A stretch of DNA of 64,000 nt from Actinomycetota bacterium (GCA_009698815.1 WLPJ01000003.1:1-64000), one strand, 5' to 3'. Counted from the first letter of the stretch, positions 26,908 through 38,260 are shown. Translations and numbers: made by a program. Notes: generated by a model not told the origin, from the letters alone.

Positions 26908-29273
26908 GCCTTCACCACCGATACGACTTCGCCGTGCACGGCGTTGAGTGAAATAAGGGCTTGCGTGCCAAATGAATTACGCGGCACCCAAACCGCGTCA
27001 TCATGAATATCTTCAACGAGCGCCGGCAATGAGATAGAGCCGTGTGAATTAGATACGCGCAAAATGTCGCCATCTTTAACGCCAAGTGATTGCGCACGCT
27101 TTGGAGAAATTACTGCAACAGATTTACGTGCCGTACCGGCCAGATTCGCTTCACCCTTTTGCAGAGTACCCAGATCTAACAAGCGGCGCCATGATGTAAG
27201 TAGCGCCTCGTTATTAGAAACGCTCTTTGCGCCAGTTGCTGCAACGCTTGAAAGTTGTACGCGAGCACCATCCCATTTACCAAGAGATGCAATCTCACGC
27301 GCTGCTTGCGTAACAGTGCCGAGCATGATGGATTCGCCCATCACATCAGCAAGTGCGGACAAGATACGAAGGTCTGAACGATTTAGCGAATCAGAGACTG
27401 CAGCATCAAAGGCACGTGGGCGACCTTCCCAGTTAAGGAATGATCCTGACTTTTCTGTAATTGCCGCAACCGGCAGAACTACATCAGCGACATCAGTAAC
27501 TGCAGATGCTGCGATTTCAAGTGATACAACGAAAGATTTCTTAAGTGCTGCAAGTGCGGTTGCACTATTTGGCATATCAAGTGGATCTACTCCACCGATT
27601 ACGACTGCATCTAGTTCGCCAGAATTTAGTGCGTTGATAATTTCAGAAGTTGATCGGCCTGGATTTGCAGGAAGTGTTGGCACGCCCCAAACGGCTGCAA
27701 TATCTACGCGGGCTGCGGCATCAGATACTGGTCGACCACCTGGCAGAAGTGCGCCAATCGCTCCAGATTCAAGTGCGCCTCGTTCTCCGGCACGGCGAGG
27801 AATCCAGGCAATCTTTGCGCCAGTTTTTTCGGCAACGCTGGCAACAGTTGAAAGCAAGCCAGCAGTTTCGGACGCACGTTCTCCGATAAGAATTACTGAT
27901 TTACCAGTTAATTCAAGTGAAGTAACTGCTGCACTTTCAGCTCCTGGTGCAACTTTAATGAAGTTCGCTTTTAACTTCTCGACACCGATAGAAAGCTTGG
28001 TAGCAACTGCGCTTACCTTTAGCGCACGTTTGCGAACCTGCTTGTTGATGCGCAAGAAAACTATTGGGGATTCTTCTTCAGGTTCGAATCCAATTAATAC
28101 AACATGATCTGCAACATCGATATCGCGATAAGTGGTGGTAGATCCGACAATCTTGGCTGCAAGGAAATCGCGTTCTTCATCCGATGTAACGCGGGTGCGG
28201 AAATCAATATCGTTTGTACCAAGTGCGATACGGGCAAACTTGCTGTATCCGTATGCATCCTCTGTTGTTGCACGGCCACCAACTAATACCGCCGTGCGCT
28301 TACCTTTTATTCCGGCTGCAGCTGCAGCAAGTGCCTCTGGCCAAGATGCTGGTGCAAGTACGCCATCGGCGCCACGAACAAGTGGGGTAGTCAGGCGATC
28401 AACAGCGGTTACATATTTAAAAGCCCAGCGACCCTTATCGCAGTTCCATTCTTCGTTAACTGAAGCATCATCACCGGCCAAACGACGTAAAGTCTTTCCG
28501 CGACGAACATCGGTGCGCATATCGCAACCTGATGCGCAGTGTTCGCAAGCAGATGGCGTTGAAACTAAATCAAATGGGCGTGCGCGGAAACGATAAGTCG
28601 CACCAGTTAGCGCACCGACTGGACAAATTTGAACTGTATTGCCTGAGAAGTAAGACTCGAATGGTTGGTTCTCGTAGATACCAACTTGTTGCAGAGCGCC
28701 ACGTTCGTTAAGAGTAATAAATGGATCGTTAGCAATTTGTTCTGAAAAGCGGGTACAACGTGCGCAAAGTACGCAACGTTCGCGATCGAGCAACACCTGT
28801 GAAGAAATCGCAACTGGCTTTTCAAATACGCGCTTTACGCCGGTAAAACGAGTTTCTGCGTTGCCGGTGCTCATCGCTTGGTTCTGCAGCGGGCATTCGC
28901 CACCCTTGTCACAGACTGGGCAATCAAGTGGATGGTTAACCAGCAAAAGCTCCATAACACCGCGTTGTGCTTTTTCAGCAACCGGTGAAGTTAATTGTGT
29001 TTTAACAATCATGTTTGGTTCTACTGGAATTGTGCAAGAAGCCTGTGGCTTGGGAAATGCACGTCCATTAATTTCAATATCAACCAAACATTGGCGACAT
29101 GCACCAACTGGATCAAGCAATGGGTGATCGCAGAAACGTGGGATTTGGATACCAAGTTTTTCAGCGGCGCGAATAACTAGAGTGCCCTTAGGAACGCTAA
29201 CTTCAAAACCATCAATGACAACGGTAATGAGTTCTACTGCTTGGGCAGTTGGGTTCTCTTGAGTTGTTGTCAT
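26904..29273 (-). CDS. nuoG: NADH-quinone oxidoreductase subunit G
   Basis: A 789-residue iron-sulfur subunit of the peripheral arm. The N-terminal [2Fe-2S] cluster uses Cys48, 59, 62 and 80. The [4Fe-4S] N5-type site follows with His114, Cys118, Cys121 and Cys127. Another ferredoxin-like pair (CVLCARC then CPVGAL) comes next, and then a molybdopterin-oxidoreductase-like domain that has lost its cofactor in complex I, opening with [11 protein letters not shown]. The final portion is a MoCo C-terminal-like domain. It is joined to nuoF by a TAATG overlap. Confidence 0.96.
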   Translation of the reverse strand: MTTTQENPTAQAVELITVVIDGFEVSVPKGTLVIRAAEKLGIQIPRFCDHPLLDPVGACRQCLVDIEINGRAFPKPQASCTIPVEPNMIVKTQLTSPVAEKAQRGVMELLLVNHPLDCPVCDKGGECPLQNQAMSTGNAETRFTGVKRVFEKPVAISSQVLLDRERCVLCARCTRFSEQIANDPFITLNERGALQQVGIYENQPFESYFSGNTVQICPVGALTGATYRFRARPFDLVSTPSACEHCASGCDMRTDVRRGKTLRRLAGDDASVNEEWNCDKGRWAFKYVTAVDRLTTPLVRGADGVLAPASWPEALAAAAAGIKGKRTAVLVGGRATTEDAYGYSKFARIALGTNDIDFRTRVTSDEERDFLAAKIVGSTTTYRDIDVADHVVLIGFEPEEESPIVFLRINKQVRKRALKVSAVATKLSIGVEKLKANFIKVAPGAESAAVTSLELTGKSVILIGERASETAGLLSTVASVAEKTGAKIAWIPRRAGERGALESGAIGALLPGGRPVSDAAARVDIAAVWGVPTLPANPGRSTSEIINALNSGELDAVVIGGVDPLDMPNSATALAALKKSFVVSLEIAASAVTDVADVVLPVAAITEKSGSFLNWEGRPRAFDAAVSDSLNRSDLRILSALADVMGESIMLGTVTQAAREIASLGKWDGARVQLSSVAATGAKSVSNNEALLTSWRRLLDLGTLQKGEANLAGTARKSVAVISPKRAQSLGVKDGDILRVSNSHGSISLPALVEDIHDDAVWVPRNSFGTQALISLNAVHGEVVSVVKA

Positions 29274-30553
29274 TATGCGTTTGCTCCAGAGAAGAGAGTT
29301 GATTTAACAGGATCGAATGGGCATCCACCGTTTGTTAGATGTGCCAGGTATTCGCCACGGAAATATTGAATTGAAGATGTGATTGGGCTAGTTGCGCCGT
29401 CACCAAGTGCGCAAAATGATCGGCCCATGATGTTGTCGCAGAGATCAAGCAACTTGGCTAGATCAGCTTCGGTGCCAACGCCGTTTTCTAAATCGCGCAG
29501 AATTTGTACTAGCCACCAAGTGCCTTCGCGACATGGTGTGCACTTGCCACAAGATTCGTGCTTATAAAATTCGGTCCAACGCAATACCGCGCGGACTACG
29601 CATGTTGTTTCATCAAATATTTGTAGCGCTTTTGTTCCGAGCATTGAACCGGCAGCAGAAACACCTTCGTAATCAAGTGGCACATCTAGATGTTCATCTG
29701 TAAATAGCGGCGTTGATGAGCCACCTGGTGTCCAGAATTTAAGTTTGTGGCCAGTACGAACACCGCCGGCAAGATCTAAGATTTCACGGAGAGTGATTCC
29801 GAGTGGTGCTTCAAATTGGCCGGGATTGTTAACGTGGCCAGATAGTGAATAAAGCGTTGTTCCCTTTGATTTTTCAGTACCCATCCCTTGGTACCACTCG
29901 GCACCGTTAGCAACGATTGCCGGAACAGATGCAATTGATTCAACGTTATTTACAACAGTTGGTCGCGCATACAAACCTGCGATTGCAGGAAATGGTGGAC
30001 GCAGACGTGGTTGACCGCGGAAACCTTCGAGTGAATCAAGTAACGCAGTTTCTTCACCGCAGATATACGCACCCGCTCCAACGTGCAGAACAATATCAAT
30101 ACCTTTACCAAGGTGGCCTGCTTTATATGCATCTTCAATCGCTTGGTTAACGCGGCGAACAACGTGGGTTACTTCTCCGCGAATATAAATAAATGCCTGC
30201 TTTGCGCGAATTGCGTGACAAGCGATGATGCAACCTTCGATAAGAACATGTGGATTAGCCATTAGCAGCGGCGTATCTTTGCAAGTTCCGGGCTCTGATT
30301 CGTCAGCATTTACAACTAGGTAATGATCTTTCTCATCACCTTGTGGAATAAATCCCCACTTCATTCCGGTTGGAAAGCCTGCGCCACCGCGACCGCGAAG
30401 TCCAGAATCTTTAACAAGTTGAATTACTGCATCCGGATCCATCGCAAGTGCTTTTGCAGATGCCTTATATCCACTATGGCGTGTGTAAGCCTCGATGGTG
30501 AATGAATCTTTCTCATCCCAATGCGCTGAAAGTACGGGAGCCAGTTTTGTCAT
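29273..30553 (-). CDS. nuoF: NADH-quinone oxidoreductase subunit F
   Basis: A 426-residue NADH-oxidising subunit. The FMN/NADH glycine-rich loop is GRGGAGFPTGMKWGF (54-68). A second conserved stretch has GAGAYICGEETAL. The N3 [4Fe-4S] cluster is bound by ESCGKCTPCREGT in the last quarter. It accepts hydride from NADH onto FMN and passes electrons to NuoE/NuoG clusters. Start and stop overlap neighbours by single bases. Confidence 0.97.
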   Translation of the reverse strand: MTKLAPVLSAHWDEKDSFTIEAYTRHSGYKASAKALAMDPDAVIQLVKDSGLRGRGGAGFPTGMKWGFIPQGDEKDHYLVVNADESEPGTCKDTPLLMANPHVLIEGCIIACHAIRAKQAFIYIRGEVTHVVRRVNQAIEDAYKAGHLGKGIDIVLHVGAGAYICGEETALLDSLEGFRGQPRLRPPFPAIAGLYARPTVVNNVESIASVPAIVANGAEWYQGMGTEKSKGTTLYSLSGHVNNPGQFEAPLGITLREILDLAGGVRTGHKLKFWTPGGSSTPLFTDEHLDVPLDYEGVSAAGSMLGTKALQIFDETTCVVRAVLRWTEFYKHESCGKCTPCREGTWWLVQILRDLENGVGTEADLAKLLDLCDNIMGRSFCALGDGATSPITSSIQYFRGEYLAHLTNGGCPFDPVKSTLFSGANA

Positions 30554-31179
30554 TACTTGCCTTCTTTCGAAAGATTTAAACCAAGTAGAGATGGTGCACC
30601 AGCTTGCAGGCCTTCACCAGCTTTTCCATCATTTATCCCGGCGAGAACTGCGGATGCTTCTTTCCAAGTCACAAGTGAATTCGGTCCACGAGTTGGAGGC
30701 TTGGGTGTTCCTTTACGCATTGAATCAACTAACTCTTTGGCAGATGAAACATCCTGGTTGTCATAGAACTCCCAGTTAGCCATAACAACGGGCGCGTAAT
30801 CGCAAGCGGCGTTACATTCGATATGTTCGAGTGAAACTTTGCCATCTGCTGTGACGCCATCATTTTCAACACCCAGGTGATCCTTTAGCGCTGCAAATAT
30901 TGCATCTCCGCCCATAACCGCACACAAAGTGTTGGTGCAAACACCTACGTGATATTCACCAACTGGCTTGCGCTTATATTGCGTGTAAAAAGTAGCAACT
31001 GCATTTACTTCAGCAGTTTCAAGGGTTAGAAGTTTGGCAATTAATTCGATGCCTTCATTTGTTACATAACCAGCGATTGATTGCACATAATGCAAAAGTG
31101 GCATGATCGCAGAGCGGCTACGTGGATAGCGCTTAATCATGGAATCCATAACTTGCAGTTGATCAGGTGTGTAAGACAT
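30553..31179 (-). CDS. nuoE: NADH-quinone oxidoreductase subunit E
   Basis: A 208-residue thioredoxin-fold subunit with one [2Fe-2S] cluster (N1a). The ligands are Cys81, Cys86, Cys122 and Cys126 in VCTNTLC and ECNAACDYAP. The C-terminal 60 residues are a Pro/Gly/Ala-rich extension typical of actinobacterial NuoE. It lies between nuoD and nuoF with TAATG-type overlaps. Confidence 0.96.
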   Translation of the reverse strand: MSYTPDQLQVMDSMIKRYPRSRSAIMPLLHYVQSIAGYVTNEGIELIAKLLTLETAEVNAVATFYTQYKRKPVGEYHVGVCTNTLCAVMGGDAIFAALKDHLGVENDGVTADGKVSLEHIECNAACDYAPVVMANWEFYDNQDVSSAKELVDSMRKGTPKPPTRGPNSLVTWKEASAVLAGINDGKAGEGLQAGAPSLLGLNLSKEGK

Positions 31180-32519
31180 TAGCGGTCAACACCTCCCATC
31201 ACAGGATCAATCGATGCAACTGCGCCAATAATGTCGGCAACCATTGAGCCTTCACACATTGCAGAAGTTGCTTGCAAATTATTGAAAGATGGTTCGCGGA
31301 AATGCACGCGATATGGACGAGTGCCGCCGTCAGAGACAACGTGTGCACCAAGTTCGCCTCGTGGTGATTCGATGGCTGAATAAACTTGACCGGCAGGAAC
31401 GCGGAAGCCTTCAGTAACTAACTTAAAGTGGTGGATCAAAGATTCCATTGAGGTGCCCATAATTTCGCGGATGTGATTAAGCGAGTTACCCATTCCATCG
31501 GCGCCGATTGAAAGTTGGGCTGGCCAAGCAATTTTCTTATCGGCAACCATTACTGGCGCACCTTCAAGTGATTTCAATTTTTCGGCGCATTGTTCGATGA
31601 TGCGAAGTGATTGTTCAAGTTCGTTGATGCGAATCAAGAAGCGGCCGTAAACATCGCAGGTGTCTGCTGTTACAACATCGAATTTATAATTTTCATAACC
31701 GGAATACGGTTGGATCTTGCGAAGATCAAGTGGCAGGCCAGTTGCGCGAATTACGGGACCTGTAACGCCAAGAGTTGTTGCGCCAGCTAAGTCCAAATAA
31801 CCAATACCTTCGGTGCGTTTCATCCAAATGCTGTTACCGACCAGCAACTTCTCGTTATCTTTAAAGCTGTGGCGCAAGTCTTTAACTGTTGCCAAAACCT
31901 TATCGACAGTGCCGGCAGGTAAATCTTGAGCAACTCCGCCGGGGCGGATGTAGGCCATGTTCATGCGCAGACCTGAGATAAATTCAAAAATATCCAAGAC
32001 TTTTTCACGTTCGCGGAAGCAGAAGATCATTGGTGAAAGTGCGCCAAGTTCGAGGGCGCCGGTACCGAGTGCGACCATGTGTGAAGAAATACGGTTGAAC
32101 TCCATCATCATTACGCGAATAACATTAGCTTTTTCTGGAACATCGTTTGTGATTCCAAGCAGCTTCTCAACACCAAGGCAATAGGCCGCTTCGTTAAAGA
32201 GCGGAGCCAAGTAATCCATACGAGTTACAAAAGTGGTGGCCTGAGTCCAGTTGCGGAATTCGATATTTTTTTCAATACCTGTGTGCAGATAACCAATACC
32301 GCAGCGAACTTCGGTGACAGTTTCACCTTCAAGTTCTAGAACCAAGCGAAGCACGCCGTGAGTCGATGGGTGCTGTGGCCCCATATTTACAACAACGCGT
32401 TCTTCTTTAGCTTGCCCAATTTCAGTTACGAGTGAATCCCAATCGCCACCGGTTACTGAAAAGACAGTACCTTCGGTGGTTTCACGCGATGATGCATATG
32501 GATCTGCGTAAGTACTCAC
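31179..32519 (-). CDS. nuoD: NADH-quinone oxidoreductase subunit D
   Basis: A 446-residue, 49-kDa-type subunit that lines the quinone pocket with Nuo[15 protein letters not shown] near 46-59 contains the conserved His for quinone binding, and [13 protein letters not shown] and the end PVMGGVDR are family signatures. The relation to NiFe-hydrogenase large subunits is clear from the fold, but the NiFe cysteines are absent, as expected. Confidence 0.97.
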   Translation of the reverse strand: MSTYADPYASSRETTEGTVFSVTGGDWDSLVTEIGQAKEERVVVNMGPQHPSTHGVLRLVLELEGETVTEVRCGIGYLHTGIEKNIEFRNWTQATTFVTRMDYLAPLFNEAAYCLGVEKLLGITNDVPEKANVIRVMMMEFNRISSHMVALGTGALELGALSPMIFCFREREKVLDIFEFISGLRMNMAYIRPGGVAQDLPAGTVDKVLATVKDLRHSFKDNEKLLVGNSIWMKRTEGIGYLDLAGATTLGVTGPVIRATGLPLDLRKIQPYSGYENYKFDVVTADTCDVYGRFLIRINELEQSLRIIEQCAEKLKSLEGAPVMVADKKIAWPAQLSIGADGMGNSLNHIREIMGTSMESLIHHFKLVTEGFRVPAGQVYSAIESPRGELGAHVVSDGGTRPYRVHFREPSFNNLQATSAMCEGSMVADIIGAVASIDPVMGGVDR

Positions 32520-33151
32520 TTGTATGTCCTCCGATCTGATGGAGGTGGAATAACGGCGCCTTTATATTCCACATCGATTCCGCCAAGTGCGTAATCCTTA
32601 CGTTGTGGATGTCCTTGCCAATCATCTGGCATCAAGATGCGAGTAAGTCCTGGGTGGCCATCAAAGATGATTCCGAACATATCGAAAGTTTCACGTTCGT
32701 TCCAGTTTGATCCTGCCCAAACTTCAACCAGTGAAGGAATGTGTGGATCGATATCAGCAACAGATACTTCTAAACGAATACGCTGATTGTTGGTAATCGA
32801 TAGCAAGTGATAAACCGCATGTAGTTCGCGATTTGTATCTTCAGGATAATGAACACCAGAAACGCCCATATTCATTTCAAATTTAAGTTTGTCGCGCAAG
32901 ATAAGTGATACTTCAACTAAACGCTCGCGCTTGATATGCAAAGTAAGTTCGCCGCGATCAACAACCACGCGTTCAATGGCATCAGCGAAATCTGGATATG
33001 CCCGCTCTAGATCATCGGTTACTTGATCAAAATAGCCACCGTACGGACGCTCAGTTGAGCCCGTACTTGCGGCGCTAAGAACTAAGCCGCCATAGCCTGA
33101 GGTATCCCCAGTTCCGGCAGCGCCAAACATTCCCTGCTTATCTTCAGACAT
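32516..33151 (-). CDS. nuoC: NADH-quinone oxidoreductase subunit C
   Basis: A 211-residue, 30-kDa-type subunit. [30 protein letters not shown] (core [10 protein letters not shown]) is the family motif, and [11 protein letters not shown] follows. The ATG sits directly after the nuoB TAA. The Gly/Ser-rich N-terminal 40 residues are lineage-specific. Confidence 0.96.
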   Translation of the reverse strand: MSEDKQGMFGAAGTGDTSGYGGLVLSAASTGSTERPYGGYFDQVTDDLERAYPDFADAIERVVVDRGELTLHIKRERLVEVSLILRDKLKFEMNMGVSGVHYPEDTNRELHAVYHLLSITNNQRIRLEVSVADIDPHIPSLVEVWAGSNWNERETFDMFGIIFDGHPGLTRILMPDDWQGHPQRKDYALGGIDVEYKGAVIPPPSDRRTYK

Positions 33152-33706
33152 TTAAGCGAGCAACCCCTTTAACTGATGAGTTGGCACCGCGTTCATTGCA
33201 GCAAGTTCTACTTCTTTAATAACCTTTTCGCGATTTGGTCCAAGTTTTTCATCGTAAATTTGATCATGTAATTTAAGAATTGCATCCATCAACATTTCTG
33301 GACGCGGTGGACAGCCAGGCAGATAAATATCTACTGGAACAACGTGATCAACGCCTTGCACGATGGCGTAATTGTTAAACATTCCACCGGATGAAGCACA
33401 AGCACCCATCGCAATAACCCACTTTGGCGCTGCCATTTGATCATAAATTTGGCGAAGAACGGGGGCCATTTTATTTGATACGCGACCGGCAACAATCATT
33501 AAATCTGCTTGACGTGGGGATGCGCGGAAAACTTCCATACCAAAACGCGCTAAGTCATAACGGCCAGCACCGGCTGCCATCATCTCGATCGCACAACATG
33601 CCAAACCAAAAGTTGCTGGCCAAAGTGAGTTCTTACGCATGTAACCTGCAAGTTTCTCAACAGATGTGAGAACGATTCCGCTAGGTAATTTTTCTTCTAA
33701 TCCCAT
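33152..33706 (-). CDS. nuoB: NADH-quinone oxidoreductase subunit B
   Basis: A 184-residue subunit that holds the terminal N2 [4Fe-4S] cluster. Its ligands are the tandem Cys37-Cys38, Cys103 and Cys132 ([27 protein letters not shown]). A longer reading frame opens 37 codons earlier, but I start at ATG 33706: it gives [10 protein letters not shown], the usual NuoB N terminus, and the extra residues would be inside nuoA. The overlap with nuoA is ten bases. Confidence 0.96.
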   Translation of the reverse strand: MGLEEKLPSGIVLTSVEKLAGYMRKNSLWPATFGLACCAIEMMAAGAGRYDLARFGMEVFRASPRQADLMIVAGRVSNKMAPVLRQIYDQMAAPKWVIAMGACASSGGMFNNYAIVQGVDHVVPVDIYLPGCPPRPEMLMDAILKLHDQIYDEKLGPNREKVIKEVELAAMNAVPTHQLKGLLA

Positions 33707-34062
33707 TCCAGACCTCCACGGCGCCACACATATGCATAAGCGACAAATACTGTTGCGATGAAGATTGCCATTTCCACCAACCCGAAGAGTCCAAGTTGAT
33801 CGAAAGTAACAGCCCATGGATAAAGGAAAACAATTTCAATATCAAAAATAATAAATAACATTGCAGTCAAGAAATACTTAACAGGAAAGCGTCCGCCTTG
33901 CGCAGCTTGCGGTGATGGTTCGATTCCGCATTCATAAGCTTCTAACTTGGCGCGGTTGTATCGGGCTGGGCCTGTAACAGCTGCGGCGACGATAGAAATA
34001 AGTGCAAAGCCAAAGCCAATTGCGGCTATTGCCAGAATCGGAACATATGGATTTGCGCTCAC
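33697..34062 (-). CDS. nuoA: NADH-quinone oxidoreductase subunit A
   Basis: A 121-residue, three-helix membrane subunit. YECGIEPS in the loop and [23 protein letters not shown] (core [11 protein letters not shown]) are diagnostic. I start at GTG 34062, which gives [10 protein letters not shown], has AGGA eight bases upstream, and matches the family length; the longer frame reaching 34140 would extend into menG. It is the first nuo gene, 40 bases after menG. Confidence 0.94.
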   Translation of the reverse strand: MSANPYVPILAIAAIGFGFALISIVAAAVTGPARYNRAKLEAYECGIEPSPQAAQGGRFPVKYFLTAMLFIIFDIEIVFLYPWAVTFDQLGLFGLVEMAIFIATVFVAYAYVWRRGGLEWD

Positions 34063-34102
34063 AAGCGAAATCCTAAGGTGGGCACGGGGGTAGTCATGAC
34101 CG

Positions 34103-34795
34103 TTAGTCCTTGATGCCTCTGTGAACTGCAACAACCCCAAATGTCAGATTGGTCCAGCCGACTTGGCTCCACCCGGTGGCCTCGATCTTGGCGGCGAGCG
34201 CTTTTTGATTTGGCCAGGTGCGGATGGATTCGGCTAAATAAATATAGGCATCTGGGTTCGATGAAGTCTTCTTGGCGATCGCGGGCAGGGCGCGCATTAG
34301 GTAATTGGTGTAGATCTTGCGAAACGGTGCCCAGGTTGGGCTGGAAAACTCGGCTATGACTAACCGGCCGCCCTTTTTCGTCACGCGTAGGGCTTCCCTG
34401 AGAGCTTTATCGGTATCTGAGGTGTTTCGTAGGCCAAAAGATATGGTCACCACGTCGAATTCCCCGTCAGCAAAGGGGAGATTTAGGGCATCGGCGAAGG
34501 TGAAAGGTAGGTGAGGGCGGGCCTTGCGGCCAGCGGCAAGCATGCCTTCTGAGAAATCAGCTGGAATCACATCGGCTCCCGCGGCAGCCAGGGGTTCCGA
34601 GCTAGAGCCCGTACCAGCGGCTAAATCCAGAATCTTCATCCCAGGTGTCGGGGCAATAATCGCAGTCGTTGCCCGGCGCCAAGCCTTGGTCTGACCCAGG
34701 CTCAACAAATCGTTGACGAGGTCATAGCGTTTTGCCACGCCATCGAACATTGCGGCGACTTCATCAGGGTTTTTATCCATATTTGCGCGCGACAT
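34103..34795 (-). CDS. menG: demethylmenaquinone methyltransferase
   Basis: A 230-residue UbiE/MenG methyltransferase that makes menaquinone from demethylmenaquinone with S-adenosylmethionine. The SAM site is LDLAAGTG (56-63), with AADFSEGML-type second motif (here PADFSEGML) and [19 protein letters not shown] (core FGLRNT) following. ATG 34795 gives [18 protein letters not shown], the usual actinobacterial N terminus; a frame open to 34912 would run into the bioY side and is rejected. It leads the nuo operon, so the last step of quinone synthesis is probably cotranscribed with complex I. Confidence 0.93.
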   Translation of the reverse strand: MSRANMDKNPDEVAAMFDGVAKRYDLVNDLLSLGQTKAWRRATTAIIAPTPGMKILDLAAGTGSSSEPLAAAGADVIPADFSEGMLAAGRKARPHLPFTFADALNLPFADGEFDVVTISFGLRNTSDTDKALREALRVTKKGGRLVIAEFSSPTWAPFRKIYTNYLMRALPAIAKKTSSNPDAYIYLAESIRTWPNQKALAAKIEATGWSQVGWTNLTFGVVAVHRGIKD

Positions 34796-34857
34796 AGGGC
34801 AAGTCTCTCGCAAGAGTAGGCTCACCCACAACTCAAAGGCCATAAAAGGGGTATCAG

Positions 34858-35457
34858 ATGTCGATTGCCACAGGATCACTTCGCGCAACCGTCTTTCCGC
34901 GAAGCACAGCACTTACCCAAGCTAGCTTTATCGTCGGCGGCACTCTCTTTATCGCGGCAATGGCGCAGATCGCCATCCCTGTACCGGGATCTCCTGTTCC
35001 AGTGACCGGACAAACGCTGGCAGTTTATTTAATCGGAACGACATACGGTGCACGTTTTGGTTTTGCAACTTTTGCTACATATTTATTAGCTGGCATTGCA
35101 GGTGCACCAGTTTTTGCAGCATCAACTGGAGCAACTAGCCACGGTTTAGCGCGTTTAACTGGTGCAACCGGTGGATATCTAATTGGAATGTTGGTCGCAA
35201 CCTTTGTATTGGGAGCGCTCGCCGATCGCAAAGCAGACCAGAAATTTAAAACTTCATTCCCAGCGTTGATTCTGGGCAGCGCAATAGTTTTCGCTTTTGG
35301 TTTAACTTGGCTGCACGCATCTCTTGATCTAACTTGGACGCAAACAATTAGCGCAGGTTTAACTCCATTTATTTTTGGTGAGGTAATTAAAATTGCAATC
35401 ACGGCAACTTCACTGCCACTTATTTGGCGTAAAATTTCGCAGAAACTTGCTCGCTAA
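34858..35457 (+). CDS. bioY: biotin transporter, S component
   Basis: A 199-residue membrane protein of the BioY family, the substrate-capture subunit of energy-coupling-factor biotin uptake. [21 protein letters not shown] (core [11 protein letters not shown]) and [11 protein letters not shown] are the typical motifs; about six helices are present. AAAAGGGG lies just before ATG 34858. No EcfA/EcfT (BioM/BioN) genes are nearby, so it uses a shared module or works alone. It is divergent from menG with a 62-base gap. This suggests biotin is scavenged. Confidence 0.93.
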   Translation: MSIATGSLRATVFPRSTALTQASFIVGGTLFIAAMAQIAIPVPGSPVPVTGQTLAVYLIGTTYGARFGFATFATYLLAGIAGAPVFAASTGATSHGLARLTGATGGYLIGMLVATFVLGALADRKADQKFKTSFPALILGSAIVFAFGLTWLHASLDLTWTQTISAGLTPFIFGEVIKIAITATSLPLIWRKISQKLAR

Positions 35458-35460
35458 AGT
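35455..35460 (+). promoter_or_regulatory. possible -10 element for menF
   Basis: TAAAGT overlaps the bioY stop codon. It would start transcription about two bases before the menF ATG at 35469, giving a nearly leaderless message. No clear -35 box is seen, so this is only a candidate. Confidence 0.3.
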
Positions 35461-35468
35461 AACTAGCT

Positions 35469-36689
35469 ATGCCTTCCCTCATTCCAGTTACTTCTGCGCG
35501 CCTTGGCGAACATCTACCGCTACTTGATTTACTTCCCGAAGATGCGCCTCTTTCTTGGGTGCGCGGCGGGGATGGTTTAGTTGGTTGGGGAAGCTACGCA
35601 ACAACCGTTGTCAAAGGTGCAAACCGCTTTGCAGATGCGCGCAAATGGTGGCATCAACAGCTGGAAAAATTTGCGATCGCAGATTCAGTTCACCTAAGCG
35701 GTACTGGACCAGTTCTCTTCGCCTCATTTTCCTTTGATCCAGATGAAGAATCTGTGCTGGTTATTCCAAAAATCGTGGTCGGAATGCGAAATGGCAGCTC
35801 TTGGATAACTTGGATTGGTGATCAGCCTCAGCCTGCGCTGCAAGAAGAGAAGCAAGTACTTGCAGATGCCGAATTCAACTGGGGTGATGGATCCTTAAGC
35901 CCGGCAGAATGGCAACTCCGTGTTGCAAAAGCGATTGATGAGATAGAAAAATCGGAGCTTGAAAAAGTTGTTCTTGCGCGCGATCTAATCGTTAATTCTC
36001 ATCGCCCAATTGATGCACGCAAAATTTTACGAAACCTAAGCGCTGAATATCCATCAACTTGGGTCTTTGCCGTAGACGGACTTGTTGGTGCAACTCCAGA
36101 GTTATTGCTACGCCTCTCACGCGGCATGGTTACATCACGAGTTTTGGCGGGCACTATCAGCAAGACCGGCAATGATGAAAAAGATTTAGCACTTGCGGCA
36201 TCCCTTGCACGTTCATCTAAAGATCTGGAAGAACATGAATATGCAGTTCGTTCAGTTGCAGATGCACTTGATCCATTCTGTACTTCCACCAACGTTCCTG
36301 AATCACCATTCGTTCTTCACTTGGCAAATGTGATGCACTTGGCAACCGATGTGACGGGGGCGCTAATTGAAAGCATGAAAAATGTGGATGCTTTTACAAT
36401 TTTAGAAAAACTCCATCCATCTGCAGCCGTCTGTGGAACTCCAACTAATATTGCATCTAAATTGATCAAACGTATCGAAGGCATGTCACGTGGCCGTTAT
36501 GCCGGCCCAGTTGGTTGGCTAGATGCACGCGGAGACGGCGAACTTGGAATTGCACTGCGTTGTGGTCAAATAAAAGATAATGAGATTCAAATTTATGCTG
36601 GATGTGGAATTGTTGCTGGTTCTAACCCTGAAAAGGAGTTAACCGAGAGCAATGCCAAATTTGCTCCGATGCGCAGTGCGCTAAATTAA
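35469..36689 (+). CDS. menF: isochorismate synthase
   Basis: A 406-residue chorismate-binding enzyme that converts chorismate to isochorismate, the entry step of menaquinone synthesis. The C-terminal catalytic half shows EKVVLARDL, ATPELLLRLSRG, LAGTISKTG, EEHEYAVRSV (SKDLEEHEY), HPSAAVCGTP and GRYAGPVGW, all standard for the MenF/EntC group. Siderophore-type isochorismate synthase is a formal alternative, but the menD-menC-menB genes converge on it directly: its stop overlaps the menD stop region by four bases. Confidence 0.93.
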   Translation: MPSLIPVTSARLGEHLPLLDLLPEDAPLSWVRGGDGLVGWGSYATTVVKGANRFADARKWWHQQLEKFAIADSVHLSGTGPVLFASFSFDPDEESVLVIPKIVVGMRNGSSWITWIGDQPQPALQEEKQVLADAEFNWGDGSLSPAEWQLRVAKAIDEIEKSELEKVVLARDLIVNSHRPIDARKILRNLSAEYPSTWVFAVDGLVGATPELLLRLSRGMVTSRVLAGTISKTGNDEKDLALAASLARSSKDLEEHEYAVRSVADALDPFCTSTNVPESPFVLHLANVMHLATDVTGALIESMKNVDAFTILEKLHPSAAVCGTPTNIASKLIKRIEGMSRGRYAGPVGWLDARGDGELGIALRCGQIKDNEIQIYAGCGIVAGSNPEKELTESNAKFAPMRSALN

Positions 36690-38260
36690 AGCGAAGCCAT
36701 TTTTTCGTATAGGTTCTTAATTAAATCTGCATTCACCTCACGGTCGGGCACCTTGCAAACAACAACGCTAATTCCTGCAACTGGCTTGGCTAATTCTTGG
36801 CGTAGTTGATCAACGCTGGAAATTGTCTTGGCATCAACTCCCATGGCGGTAGCAATTGCCGCTGGATCTAACCCGTGTGGGGTGCCAAATACTTGTTCGA
36901 AGCCAGCAACTCCGCGCTGTGGCAAGGTTGAGAAAATTCCGCCGCCGTCGTTATTTATTACAAAGATTCGTAAATTGATATCTTCGCGGTGAATTAGCCC
37001 GGTTAGGTCGTGCAAGAACGCCAAATCACCCAATAAAGCAAAGGTTGATTTATGAGCAGTGGCAATACCTAACGCTGTTGAAATATTTCCGTCAATGCCC
37101 GCAAGACCACGATTGGCAAAAGTTTTGATTCCACTTCTTGGTGCGCCAAATGCTTCGATATCGCGAATGGGGCGAGATGAGGCGATAAATAGAGTGCTCT
37201 GATCTGGCAAGTGTTGTGAAATCTCACGTGCAATAAGTGGCTCAGACCAAGTTGATATTTCATTTACAACTTTTGCAGTGCGCTTGGAATACTTTGCCCA
37301 CTTAGCTAACCATTCTGGATCTGCGGGTGCGGTGTAAAGCTCTGGCAGCTCGGTGAATTTCTTTTCCGCTAAGCGATCGGTATCCACGGTTGCAATACGC
37401 GGATCAATCACAAATGTGGCACGTGCAGAGTTTACTAACCCATTTACTGAACGAGAAAGGGTGGTTCTGCCAAATACTATCACCGTATCTGGTGCCAGAT
37501 CTTTAGCGATAACAGTTGAAGTTAAGAAGAGACTGGCATGCGCGCTTGCGTTAGGGAACGTTAGCGGGTCTTCACTTAAAATTGGCCATCCCAATTGATC
37601 TGCAAATTTCTTGACATCTTCGGCTGCGATTCCACCGCGATCGTGGCCAATTACCAAGAGACCGCGCGTTGATTTGCTAGCAAGTGTTCCGGATTTCTTA
37701 CGATCGAATATTCGTGGTGGGCTAACTGTTAAGCCATCTAGCCAAGTGCTGTCGCTATCTGCCAATAGCGGTTCTTCAAATTGCACGTTTAGATGAACTG
37801 GACCAGTTTGAAGTGAGTTAAGCGGAAGTTCCAGCGGATAAGCAGCGCCAGATACATCAGCAAAATAACGCACCGCTTTACCAAAGATGCGCGCCTGCTC
37901 GGTTGTTTGATTTGCACCTGTGCGACGCAATGCAGCAGGGCGATCAGCAGTTATGACAAAGAGCGGAATATTTGAGTGCGATGCCTCTAAAACTGCAGGG
38001 TGATAATTAGCAACCGCAGTTCCGCTGGTACAAATCACTGGCACTGGACGGTTGGTAGCTTTTGCCAAACCAAGTGCGTAAAAGGCAGCAGTTCTTTCAT
38101 CGATACGAATGTGTAATTTAATTAATTTGCGTTCTTGCGCTGCAATAAGAGCAAGAGATAAAGGTGCATTGCGAGATCCAGGTGAAATAACCGCATCCGT
38201 TATGCCGGCTTCAATTATTTGGCGCACGATAACGCGAGCCAGCTGAGTTGATTGGCTCAT
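36686..38260 (-). CDS. menD: SEPHCHC synthase (2-succinyl-5-enolpyruvyl-6-hydroxy-3-cyclohexene-1-carboxylate synthase)
   Basis: A thiamine-diphosphate enzyme of 524 residues that joins 2-oxoglutarate to isochorismate. SPGSRNAPLS (26-35) is the family N-terminal motif, followed by DERTAAFYALGLAKAT and a C-terminal ThDP site in LLGDLAFLHDLTGL and INNDGGGIFSTLPQ. I start at ATG 38260, which overlaps the menC TGA as ATGA; the frame open to 38302 lies within menC. It is third in the menB-menC-menD operon. Confidence 0.95.
   Translation of the reverse strand: MSQSTQLARVIVRQIIEAGITDAVISPGSRNAPLSLALIAAQERKLIKLHIRIDERTAAFYALGLAKATNRPVPVICTSGTAVANYHPAVLEASHSNIPLFVITADRPAALRRTGANQTTEQARIFGKAVRYFADVSGAAYPLELPLNSLQTGPVHLNVQFEEPLLADSDSTWLDGLTVSPPRIFDRKKSGTLASKSTRGLLVIGHDRGGIAAEDVKKFADQLGWPILSEDPLTFPNASAHASLFLTSTVIAKDLAPDTVIVFGRTTLSRSVNGLVNSARATFVIDPRIATVDTDRLAEKKFTELPELYTAPADPEWLAKWAKYSKRTAKVVNEISTWSEPLIAREISQHLPDQSTLFIASSRPIRDIEAFGAPRSGIKTFANRGLAGIDGNISTALGIATAHKSTFALLGDLAFLHDLTGLIHREDINLRIFVINNDGGGIFSTLPQRGVAGFEQVFGTPHGLDPAAIATAMGVDAKTISSVDQLRQELAKPVAGISVVVCKVPDREVNADLIKNLYEKMASL

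Noticed and set aside
27064-28107. Long plus-strand ORF opposite nuoG
   Set aside because: It lies wholly inside a well-supported gene, is low in complexity (Ser/Ala/Thr-rich), and has no recognisable motif; it mirrors the codon pattern of nuoG.
34063-34140. N-terminal extension of nuoA into menG
   Set aside because: The extra residues are not found in NuoA proteins; GTG 34062 has its own AGGA site and gives the expected N terminus.
34796-34857. Riboswitch or strong hairpin between menG and bioY
   Set aside because: Only a four-base inverted repeat (CTCT/AGAG) is visible; the 62-base gap is too short for a typical riboswitch and no conserved core is recognisable.
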